Under the pieces are notes generated by a model. The model saw only the letters and a program-made list of their open reading frames with translations, had not been told where the DNA came from and ran no database searches. Made by a program: the position numbers and the translations under genes. Below are positions 54,801 through 63,382 of a DNA stretch of 64,000 nt, piece by piece. This DNA is from an uncultured Planctomycetaceae bacterium (GTDB taxonomy: Bacteria > Planctomycetota > Planctomycetia > Planctomycetales > Planctomycetaceae), in the NCBI GenBank assembly GCA_943787265.1, contig CALSLT010000023.1, positions 1 to 64,000 on the forward strand, given 5' to 3'. Each line of letters begins with the position of its first letter. Position 1 is the first letter of the stretch.

Positions 54801-54938
54801 TCAGGCAAAGAGCTCACGTTCGCGGAGACGTTTGTGGAACGCCGCCGGAAGCAGACTGGTACGGCGAATCCTGCAGAGGAGTTTCGAGAGTTTGTTAGCC
54901 TGTTACTCTGCGGGAACGAAATTATTTACATCGAGTAG
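51822..54938 (+). CDS. PSCyt1/DUF1549/DUF1553 protein, copy 2, with duplicated cytochrome domain
   Basis: A 1038-residue exported protein. The signal peptide is [20 protein letters not shown] and onward (1-23). Two PSCyt1 domains follow, each with a heme motif: C52-NR-C55-H56 and C156-FK-C159-H160. DUF1549 (about 265-490) shows [14 protein letters not shown] and [19 protein letters not shown] helical, Glu/Lys-rich insertion (about 495-640) is followed by DUF1553 (about 770-1030; [24 protein letters not shown]). The DUF1501 partner begins 7 bp later. The double heme domain sets it apart from the other two copies in the window. Confidence 0.92.
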   Translation: [1038 protein letters not shown]

Positions 54939-54944
54939 TCGCCC

Positions 54945-56282
54945 ATGTTCAATCGCCGTCAATTTGTGCAATTCCTTAGTAGCGTGCCGGGCATCGTTGC
55001 GACTGCGCCCGGCTTTTCGTATGAATCTTCCGCCGCGGATTCGAAACAAAAGCTTCATCATCCGGGCCGGGTGAAGAGCGTCATCTTTTACTATTGCCAC
55101 GGCGGACCGTCACAAGGACACACGTTCGACCGACCATCGCGAGTTCAGGATGCGTCGCTGCATCCTTTCGATTTTATGCGGTGTGGACGATCCGGTCTGG
55201 AAATCAGCAACCTGTTCCCTCATTTGCAGACCGTTGCCGATGACCTTTGCCTGATCCGCTCCGGGTACGGAGCCAAGGCGACTCACAGCGAAGGCGGCGT
55301 TCACGTTTTTACCGGAGCCAGCACGCTAGGAGCGAGTCTTGGTGCGTGGATTCTGCACGGGCTTGGCAGCGGCAATCCGAGTCTGCCTGGGCATGTTCTA
55401 TTGACTGGTCGCGTGCCGGGAGACAAGTGGGCGGTCAGCGATGGTCGAGTTCATGGCGGTGCGAGATCGATAGGTTCCGGCAGTCTGCCACCGTCGTTGC
55501 AGGCTCAGGTCATCAGTGATCTGCAGAACCCGATCGCCAACTTGAAAAGCCCGATGGCGGACGACACTCAGCGACGATGGCTGCAGGAGCTGGCGACATT
55601 GAATTCGCATTTCGCGGCGCGGCATCCACGGGTTGCAGAATTGAATTCTCGAACGGAATCGTTTCAGACCGCGTACCGGATGCAGACCGCAGCGCCGGAA
55701 GCGTTCGACGTGAAAAACGAAATTGCTAACCCCGCACTGCGAAAACTGTATGGTCTCGATCCGCTTCCGACTCGCAGCACAGGGACGAAGCTGTTGCTTG
55801 CAAGGCGGCTGGTTGAACGTGGCGTGCGCTTCGTGCTGGTTCCGTCGATGAAGGTCCCTAGTCTGGAAGGTGGCTCGGGCGACTGGGACACGCACACGCC
55901 GACTCAAGTGCGAGGCGTCATCCCGAATCTTGCAAAAGCGTGCGATCAGCCGCTGGCGGGTTTAATCACAGATCTCAAAGACCGAGGTCTGTTCGACCAG
56001 ACCCTGGTTATCTGGGGCGGAGAAATGGGACGCGGTGGAAACGGCCACATGAACCACAATGGCAACGCATTCACCTGGTGGATGGCCGGTGGCGGCGTGC
56101 GGGCGGGCAGCGTTTACGGAGCAACCGATGAACAGGGTTTCACCGCCGTCGAGAATCCCGTGCACGTCCGGGATCTGCACGCAACGATTCTTTGGATGTG
56201 CGGTCTCGACCATCGTCAACTCAAACACAACGGTGTCGGATTCGACGACTCATGCAAAGTCGCGAAAGGAATGCTGGCCTGA
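54945..56282 (+). CDS. DUF1501 protein, partner of copy 2
   Basis: A 445-residue DUF1501 protein. The leader MFNRRQFVQFLSSVPGIVAT has a twin arginine (NRRQF) of the Tat type. Motifs are IFYYCHGGPSQGHTFDRPS, LEISNLFPHLQTVADDLCLI, GVRFVLVPSMK, DWDTHTPTQVRG, DQTLVIWGGEMGRGGNGH and LHATILWMCGLDHRQL. It lies seven bases after its PSCyt1 partner, so the two are certainly one transcription unit and may form a complex. Confidence 0.93.
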   Translation: MFNRRQFVQFLSSVPGIVATAPGFSYESSAADSKQKLHHPGRVKSVIFYYCHGGPSQGHTFDRPSRVQDASLHPFDFMRCGRSGLEISNLFPHLQTVADDLCLIRSGYGAKATHSEGGVHVFTGASTLGASLGAWILHGLGSGNPSLPGHVLLTGRVPGDKWAVSDGRVHGGARSIGSGSLPPSLQAQVISDLQNPIANLKSPMADDTQRRWLQELATLNSHFAARHPRVAELNSRTESFQTAYRMQTAAPEAFDVKNEIANPALRKLYGLDPLPTRSTGTKLLLARRLVERGVRFVLVPSMKVPSLEGGSGDWDTHTPTQVRGVIPNLAKACDQPLAGLITDLKDRGLFDQTLVIWGGEMGRGGNGHMNHNGNAFTWWMAGGGVRAGSVYGATDEQGFTAVENPVHVRDLHATILWMCGLDHRQLKHNGVGFDDSCKVAKGMLA

Positions 56283-56414
56283 AGCCATGATTGTCTGGCC
56301 GATGTTGTCGGACGAGTTGTGCTGAAGATTCTCACGTGAGACAGTGGAGAAATCTTTGGGCCGCATTGAAAATACAGAGATCAGCAGAATGGAAATGCCG
56401 AGGTCGCAAAGAAC

Positions 56415-59267
56415 ATGACTCACCGAATCGGCCAGTACAGATTTTGTGAAAACTTTCGACGGAATGGGCTTGTGCAGCACAGTCTGTTGGCGATTGTCTT
56501 CGCCCTCCTGCTGCCGGCGATTTCTTCGGCCGCAGACGTTCGATTCAATGAGCACATACGGCCAATTCTCGCCGAACATTGTCTGCAGTGTCACGGGCCA
56601 GATGCTGGGAAACGCGAAGCGGACTTGCGGCTGGACATCGAGCGATTGGCAAAAGAGCACGCGATCGTGCCGGGGCATCCAGAGAAGAGCGAATTGTTTC
56701 GCCGGTTGACGTCAACAGATTTCGACGAACGGATGCCTCCGCCTGACAATGGGAAATCGTTGTCGGACAATCAAGTTAGACTTATTCGGCAATGGATTTT
56801 GGACGGAGCGCACTTCGAAGGACACTGGGCCTTCGAGCCTATATCGAATCCGGCCGTGCCTGTGCCGGGTGGCGTAGCCCCGACGGAGATCGATCGGTTT
56901 GTCGTCTCACGACTTGAGTCGGCCGGCCTTAAACTGTCGCCAGCGGTCAATCGGCAGCAGTTGATCCGCCGAGCATCTTTTGACTTGATCGGGCTTCCGC
57001 CAACGTGGGAAGAAGTGACTGATTTCGTAGACGATGATTCTCCGGAAGCCTATGCAAAGGTCATTGATCGGTTGCTCGATTCACCGCGGTACGGTGAACG
57101 ATGGGGGCGGCATTGGCTCGACATTGCCAGGTACGCGGACACGCTCGGCGGAAGTGCGATCGGGTTTACGAAGTTTCCGTTCTCGTACACCTATCGAGAC
57201 TACGTGATCCGCTCGCTCAACGCCGACCTTCCATACGATCGATTTGTCACGGAGCAGTTGGCGGCCGATCAGCTAGGTCTTCCTGAAAACGATCCGACAT
57301 TGGCAGGGCTGGGGTTTCTGACGGTCGGCATGCAGTACAGAAATCCGCACGACACGATCGACGACCAGATTGATGTCGTGACACGCGGACTTCTCGGGCT
57401 GACCGTGGCTTGTGCGCGTTGTCATGATCACAAGTATGACGCCGTGCCGACGACGGATTACTACTCGCTCTACGCGACGTTCGCCAGCAGTCGCAAGCCC
57501 GAACTTCTACCGGAAATCGTCGTTCCGGATGATGGCAACTTGCAGGCTTCAAAGAAGTACATGGTTTACCAGAGCGAATTGAAAAAACGCCAGCGACTGC
57601 ATCGCGACATGGCTCGTGAACAAAGCGTTGTAATGCGAGGACGACTGCGAATGCAGGTTGGTCTGTATCTGACGGAACTGGCGAAAGGAACTCCCGAACA
57701 GGACCTGTCCGCCACATTCCTCTCCTACCGAACCGATGATCTTCGCCCTCTGGTTCTGAATGCCTGGCGAGACTATCTGAAGGAGATGCCAGTCGATGAT
57801 CCGGTCTTCGCGCCGTGGATGCGACTTTCGGATGTGGACGGTAAAGATTTTGCTCAACGGTGTAGCGATCTGGTCGAGGCGTTGACTAAAGAGAACGGCG
57901 ACGCGAGCAAGTTTTCGGCAGGACAGAGTCTGGCAGGCAAAGCTCCACGGTGGAATCCGCGAGTCCTCTCGGCGCTTGCCGAAAGGAAGCCTTCGTCGCT
58001 GATCGAACTTGCTGAAGCATACGGTGAATTGTTTTCAACAGTGCAGACTGAGTGGTTGAAGGCAGTGCTGGCAACGACGTTGGAAGCTCAAAATGGAGTC
58101 AAGGTTGTGCCCGACGAAGATGCCAGGCACGCTGACGTCAACAGTGCGGTGAATCGTCAGTTGAGGCACCATCTCTATGCCGAGGGAACTCCGACGGCGA
58201 TGTCCGATGATGTCGCCGTGATGCTTCTCAATCGACCAGTCCGCGACAACTTGAATGGCCGCAAGGGCGCGATTCAGAATCTGCATTTGACGTCGCCGGG
58301 TTCTCCACCGCGGGCAATGGCACTTCGCGAAGACATGAGGCCGGCAGACTTTTTCGTCTTTCGCCGCGGCAGCGCGATTGATCGAGGTGAGCTGGTGCAG
58401 GCTCGGTTTCTGACCGCTTTATCCGGTTCAGGGGCTCGGTCATTTTCCGATGGAAAGCGTCGACTGGGCCTGGCGCAGGCAATTGTCGATCCCAGCAATC
58501 CGCTAACGCGTCGCGTCATTGTGAACTGGATGTGGCAGCATCACTTTGGAAAAGCTCTGGTTCGGACGCCTGATGATTTTGGAACTCGCGGTCAGCCGCC
58601 AACACACCCGCAGTTGTTGGACTATCTTGCGGCAACGCTGAAAGAAGGCGGCTGGTCGCTGAAGAAACTGCATCGGCGGATTATGTTGTCGGCTGTTTAT
58701 CAACAGGGAGCGATTGAGAATTCGGATTCCAGAATCGTCGACCCTGATAACAAACTTCTGTGGAGGATGCCGAGACAGCGACTCGAATTTGAAGCCATGC
58801 GTGACTCGATGCTGGCTGTCTCGGGCGAACTGGCGACGAAGATCGGCGGACGCCCATTCGATCTTCTGTCGAAGCCGATCCAGCCTCGAAGAACGATTTA
58901 CGGATTCGTCAATCGCGATATCGTTTCAAATTTTGCGAGCACGTTTGACGCCGCGAATCCCAATTCCTGTACGGCAACACGTCCGACAACCAATGTCCCG
59001 CAGCAGACTTTGTTTGCATTGAATTCCGAGTTTATTCAGGACCGTGCTGCGGCGTTGGCCGGTGTCGAAGAAATCGTCTCTGCGGAGTCGGACGAGGATC
59101 GGATTCGCATGTTCTACCAGCGAGCCTATTCGAGAACGCCGGAACGCGATGAAATGCAACTGGCGCTTCGGTACGTTCTGGCTGATGACGGCTCTTCGAA
59201 AACGAATCCGTTGCACCGACTGGCTCACGCGCTGCTTGCTTCCAACGAATTTATCTTTGTGGATTAA
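56415..59267 (+). CDS. PSCyt1/DUF1549/DUF1553 protein, copy 3
   Basis: A 950-residue exported protein. A signal segment ([18 protein letters not shown], about 23-40) is followed by a PSCyt1 domain with C56-LQ-C59-H60. DUF1549 lies at about 155-360 ([36 protein letters not shown]), a central variable region at about 370-680, and DUF1553 at about 690-930 ([42 protein letters not shown]). The DUF1501 partner starts four bases after the stop. It is more similar to typical family members than copy 2. Confidence 0.93.
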   Translation: [950 protein letters not shown]

Positions 59268-59271
59268 TGCC

Positions 59272-60678
59272 GTGAATACTCAACAGCCTGGCTCTCAAAA
59301 TCCGTGTTCACGCAGAGCGTTTCTGAACCGCAGCGGGATGGGCTTCGGATCGCTGGCTCTGGCGGACCTCATCTCGAACAGCGGTGTCGCTGCCGCGTCG
59401 GGAAGACACTTTGCTGGCAAAGCAAAGCACGTAATCCACGTCTTCCTGAACGGAGGCATGTCTCAGGTCGACACGCTGGATCCCAAGCCGGAACTCACGA
59501 AGCGTGGCGGGCAGATGCTGCCGTTTGAGAATCTGCAGACCGAACGTCGAACCGGAGTCGCGCTGCCATCGCCGTTCAGGTTCAAGCGGCACGGTGAGAG
59601 TGGAATTCCGATCAGCGAAATCTTTCCGCACCTTTCGAAGTGTGCAGACGATCTGGCAGTCATCAGGTCGATGCACGCCGAACTTCCCAATCATGAGATG
59701 TCGCTGATGCTGATGAACTCGGGCGACCAGCGTCTCGTGCGTCCGAGTTTCGGTTCCTGGCTAACGTGGGGAATGGGATCGGAAAATCAGAACCTGCCCG
59801 GCTTCATCGCTCTGTGTCCGGGCGGCTATCCGGTTGGAGGAGCAGGGAACTGGCGATCCGCTTTTCTGCCGGGCGTTTACCAGGGAACGCACATTGATAC
59901 TTCGCAGACAGATCCAAAGAAGTTGATCGCGAACGCTCGGAACAACCGGCTGACTCCCATCGAGCAGAAATCTCAGTTTGGATTGTTGCAGGCACTGAAC
60001 GCGAAGCATTTGGCGGATCGTCCTGATGAAGCGGCGTTGGAAGCTCGCATCCGGTCCTTCGAACTCGCTTATCGCATGCAAGTCGAAGCGACCGACGCGT
60101 TTGATGTCGAGCAGGAGCCGGACCACATCCTCAAGATGTACGGAGACGGCCCACAGAACCGACAGTTGCTGCTGGCTCGTCGGCTGGTTGAACGCGGCGT
60201 CAGGTTTGTGCAGACATGGCACGGAAAGATGCAGCCGTGGGACAGCCATTCCAACATCAAGGACGGGCATCGTAATGTTGCCCGGCAATGCGATCAGGGA
60301 TTGGCGGCGTTGATCACCGACCTGAAACAGCGAGGTCTGCTCGACGAGACTCTGATTCTCTGCACGGGAGAATTCGGTCGCACACCGTCGGTCGAGATGA
60401 GTCAGAGCGGCGGCGGCTCCGTCCAGGGGCGAGACCACAATCACTGGGGCTTTTCATTGTGGATGGCCGGCGGCGGAATCAAAGGCGGCACCATCTACGG
60501 AGCGACCGACGAATTCGGTTTCCGCGCCGTCGAGAACCCGGTTTCCGTCCACGACCTGCACGCCACAATGCTGCACCTGCTCGGCTTCAACCACGAACAG
60601 CTCACATACCGCTACGCCGGCCGCGACTTCCGCCTGACCGACGTCCATGGTCAGGTTGTGAATGAGATTCTTAATTGA
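59272..60678 (+). CDS. DUF1501 protein, partner of copy 3
   Basis: A 468-residue DUF1501 protein with the leader CSRRAFLNRSGMGFGSLALADL, a good Tat signal. Family motifs are VIHVFLNGGMSQVDTLDPKP, ISEIFPHLSKCADDLAVIRSMH, GVRFVQTWHGKMQPWDSH, DETLILCTGEFGRTPSVE, GRDHNHWGFSLWMAGGGIKG and LHATMLHLLGFNHEQL. The GTG at 59272, four bases after the stop of the PSCyt1 gene, is the likely start; the frame is open further upstream inside that gene, but those residues are only its shadow. Confidence 0.92.
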   Translation: MNTQQPGSQNPCSRRAFLNRSGMGFGSLALADLISNSGVAAASGRHFAGKAKHVIHVFLNGGMSQVDTLDPKPELTKRGGQMLPFENLQTERRTGVALPSPFRFKRHGESGIPISEIFPHLSKCADDLAVIRSMHAELPNHEMSLMLMNSGDQRLVRPSFGSWLTWGMGSENQNLPGFIALCPGGYPVGGAGNWRSAFLPGVYQGTHIDTSQTDPKKLIANARNNRLTPIEQKSQFGLLQALNAKHLADRPDEAALEARIRSFELAYRMQVEATDAFDVEQEPDHILKMYGDGPQNRQLLLARRLVERGVRFVQTWHGKMQPWDSHSNIKDGHRNVARQCDQGLAALITDLKQRGLLDETLILCTGEFGRTPSVEMSQSGGGSVQGRDHNHWGFSLWMAGGGIKGGTIYGATDEFGFRAVENPVSVHDLHATMLHLLGFNHEQLTYRYAGRDFRLTDVHGQVVNEILN

Positions 60679-60754
60679 GAAAGCTTCTGCCCGAGGATTA
60701 AGATCGATGAAGCCAGCGAGCATGAGCCGTTGAGTGAATTGCTCGTTTGACGGC

Positions 60755-62602
60755 CTACTTCGACGGAATGCTCGCCGTGCGGAACGAGTAGACCACCGGC
60801 TTCAGGGGAACGCCCCATCGGCTTTGGAAGTTATTGTGACTGAGACTGTTCAGTCCGAGCTGGTATTCGCGGTCTTGGTCGAGCTTGACCGGGAGCGTGC
60901 ATGTTCGGCCATCTTTTGACCACGATGGCCGCTTTCCGTCAGGAATCGCCGGAAAACTATCGCCGCCACCCGTCCAGGACATGCCACCACCCATCGGCAC
61001 ATTGAAGGAAACGACAAGCTGTTTGGTCGTCAGCGAAACATCTTTCGAACCGTTTGCTGGCGTGATCTTTGTGATTTGAGGGATCTTCACTTTGTTCTGG
61101 AGTGCTCGTGAGGCTCCTTTCGTTGTGAAAAAGATTGCCGAAGGTGGTGTTGCCTTGCCTGAGGGATCCTTGAAGTTCTGGTGACTCTTTGAGTTGATGC
61201 CGACTCTGTAGTACGCAGCTTTTCGCAGCTTGACTGGCAGGATGCAGGTTCGTTTGTCGATCCATCGAACTTCCTGTGACTTGTCGACGGGGGGGAACTC
61301 CGGCCCACCGCCTGTCCAGCTCATGCCTTGTCCCATGTCCCGGTCGAAGGTGACTCGGATCTCCTTGATCGAAGGATCGACTCCCGTGGCACCAGCTTTG
61401 GGCTGAGTTTTTAAAATCTGTGGGTACGGAGTTTTCGGCTTCGCCTCTTTCTTTGTCGTATCACCAGAAGTTTTTGCTTTGCCGGCTTTGTCTTTCCTGG
61501 GAGGAGCGAGAGCCAACGTCGAAGATTCAACGTCTGCGGCAGCTACTGAGTCTTCGTTGACCGAGGCACTCATTGGAAGAAACAGGATGGCAAAAGTGGC
61601 AACAGCCAACGCATATCCGGTCAGTGAAGTTCGTCGTTCGTCTTTGAATTGCATGACAGTCTCCAATCGATTCTGAATACGGGCACCGCGTTCAAAGATA
61701 CCCACGTGAGTTCCAGCGAGCACCGGTCGCGCACGCGATACAGTCAGGACTCGCAATAGTGTTTTGCCATATTCGTCTGGCTTCACGCCGCCTTCGCGAA
61801 GCACCGCTTCGTCGCACACAAGTTCACGCTCGTAGCGAAGACGGGAATTGGCGAGCCACATGAACGGGTGAAACCAAAGCAGACTTTGAACAAGAATCTG
61901 CAACCACCCGATCCAGGTGTCTCGATGCTTCCAATGCAGCAGTTCGTGCATCAGCACAGTTTCGAGTTCGTCTGCCGACGCTTGATCGACCAGTGACTTC
62001 GATACGACAACGGATGGCTCCAATGTGCCAACCAGAAACGGACTGGCATTAACGTTTGACAATCGGATATCCGGAGGACTGGCGACATTGAGTTTTAAAG
62101 CGGCCCGTTCCACGGCGATTCGAACAGGGCCCTCATCAAGCAACGGCATTCGAGACGTCGCTCTGCATAGCCGTCTGTACTGTATCAAGGAAGTCGTGAT
62201 CGAAATGGCCATACCAATTGACCAAAGGCCGAACAGTCCACTCGAAGTGAAGAGCGAAACGTTTTCAGCGTGACTTTGCTTGTCCGACGGGATTGCCTCG
62301 TGAGGTGCAGCATGGCGAAGCGTTGTTTTCGCTGTGACTTCGTTGGGCGACGAAACAAAGCTTACTGTCAGATCGGAGCGAAACGGCGCGAGCCAGTTGC
62401 CGGCACTCCACGGTGTCGAGAACGACGTTGGAATCAGCACCTTGAGAACGACGAGCAGCCAGACACTGTGTCGGACTCGTGGCGGGGCTTTCCGGAATAG
62501 AACTGCGAATAGAAGCGCAAGGCAGGTCAGTAACGCAACTTGCCACGTGACGGCAATAATCCAGCCCCACCATGCATCGACAACGGATTCTGTGATGCTC
62601 AT
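60755..62602 (-). CDS. BlaR1-like M56 metallopeptidase with duplicated Ig-like tail
   Basis: A 615-residue membrane protease. N-terminal helices (about 11-37 and 46-60) and further ones around 120-140 and 328-346 surround the M56 zinc motif HELLH (H219-H223) with the downstream RYERELVCDEAVL. After the last helix and a Lys/Thr-rich linker come two tandem, similar domains (about 397-496 and 510-610). Both contain GMSWTGGG, a TC.LPVKL strand and 'G.NS.SH.NF'; they resemble bacterial Ig-like (Big_5) domains. It replaces the penicillin-binding sensor of true BlaR1. It overlaps the BlaI-type gene by four bases and probably cleaves that repressor upon an envelope signal. Confidence 0.92.
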   Translation of the reverse strand: MSITESVVDAWWGWIIAVTWQVALLTCLALLFAVLFRKAPPRVRHSVWLLVVLKVLIPTSFSTPWSAGNWLAPFRSDLTVSFVSSPNEVTAKTTLRHAAPHEAIPSDKQSHAENVSLFTSSGLFGLWSIGMAISITTSLIQYRRLCRATSRMPLLDEGPVRIAVERAALKLNVASPPDIRLSNVNASPFLVGTLEPSVVVSKSLVDQASADELETVLMHELLHWKHRDTWIGWLQILVQSLLWFHPFMWLANSRLRYERELVCDEAVLREGGVKPDEYGKTLLRVLTVSRARPVLAGTHVGIFERGARIQNRLETVMQFKDERRTSLTGYALAVATFAILFLPMSASVNEDSVAAADVESSTLALAPPRKDKAGKAKTSGDTTKKEAKPKTPYPQILKTQPKAGATGVDPSIKEIRVTFDRDMGQGMSWTGGGPEFPPVDKSQEVRWIDKRTCILPVKLRKAAYYRVGINSKSHQNFKDPSGKATPPSAIFFTTKGASRALQNKVKIPQITKITPANGSKDVSLTTKQLVVSFNVPMGGGMSWTGGGDSFPAIPDGKRPSWSKDGRTCTLPVKLDQDREYQLGLNSLSHNNFQSRWGVPLKPVVYSFRTASIPSK

Positions 62603-63015
62603 CGGCGGCCTCCTCGTTGTGGTGCCGAAGAGTTCTCGCGCTTGCGATCGAGTGTCGCCCGAAGTTCGTCGATCTCCGCGTCAGACAGATCGGCTTCTTC
62701 AATGAAGTGGGCGAGCGCCGGTGAAAGCGCTCGCCGAGCGACACGCCGGAAGATGCTCTGTACTTCCTGTCGAGTCAGTGCAGCCTCGTCGGCAACTGCT
62801 CGGTAAAGGTACGAGTTGCCAATCTGGTCGTAAGTGATTGCTTCCTTCGCGACCAATCGGGACAGCAGTGTCTTGACTGTTTTCGTGGCCCAGTTGAGAT
62901 GCTTCGGAAGAGCCGCACAAACATCACGGGCGGCCATTTCTCCGTGTTCCCAAAGGACTTTCATGATCTCCCACTCGGCGGGCGAAATCGTCTGAGGCGA
63001 CTGTTTGTCAGGCAT
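62599..63015 (-). CDS. BlaI/MecI-family transcriptional repressor
   Basis: A 138-residue winged-helix repressor. The family pattern is complete: ISPAEWEIMKVLWEHGEMAARDV, then KHLNWATKTVKTLLSRLVAKEAI and YLYRAVADEAALTRQEVQSIF with the dimerisation helices. It overlaps the M56 gene by ATGA, so both are made together. In this system the membrane protease inactivates the repressor. A matching palindromic operator lies 46 bp upstream of its start. Confidence 0.94.
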   Translation of the reverse strand: MPDKQSPQTISPAEWEIMKVLWEHGEMAARDVCAALPKHLNWATKTVKTLLSRLVAKEAITYDQIGNSYLYRAVADEAALTRQEVQSIFRRVARRALSPALAHFIEEADLSDAEIDELRATLDRKRENSSAPQRGGRR

Positions 63016-63060
63016 GTTGAGTCTCGCAGTGGCTGACCGATTCTCTCTGAAGGCAAAAGA

Positions 63061-63072
63061 CTACAGTTGTAG
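63061..63072. promoter_or_regulatory. Candidate BlaI-type operator
   Basis: CTACAGTTGTAG is a 12-bp palindrome of the form CTACA-N2-TGTAG, close to the TACA..TGTA consensus bound by BlaI/MecI/CopY repressors. It lies 46 bp upstream of the repressor ATG, where a promoter would be, and so fits autoregulation of the repressor-protease pair. Confidence 0.7.
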
Positions 63073-63382
63073 GCGTGGTGTTGCAAGGACTTTTCACGAG
63101 GATTCTTTTGAACGGATGACTGAAATAAGCAAGTCGCTTTGGCCATCACAATCCGCAATGTGGGCCGACAATCATCGCCCTCACCTGCGCGGGATTGAAG
63201 GGTCGCCGGAACAGTGTTCGCTCAGCTCACGATGAATCATTGAAGGAGTGATTTCGGGTTGAGCACAAACGATGAAGCTTCCTGCCACTTCGTGACACTG
63301 CCATACTGGCTGTGCCAACCCAGGGACGTGCTTCACCCTCCCAGAGGGAGGGTGAAATTCAACGGCCACCAACGGAGCGAGG
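63073..63382. other. Intergenic region with one REP-like hairpin
   Basis: About 310 bp between the BlaI-type gene and the S9 peptidase gene, both on the minus strand. No gene is supported. The region holds the hairpin at 63332-63356 and otherwise nothing recognisable; the promoter of the repressor operon is expected near the operator at its left edge. Confidence 0.5.
63332..63356. repeat. Perfect hairpin repeat after the S9 peptidase gene
   Basis: TTCACCCTCCC (63332-63342) and GGGAGGGTGAA (63346-63356) form an 11-bp perfect stem with a three-base loop. It is 27 bp beyond the stop codon of the S9 peptidase. No T run follows, so it is more likely a REP-like repeat that protects the mRNA end than a true terminator. 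Confidence 0.8.
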
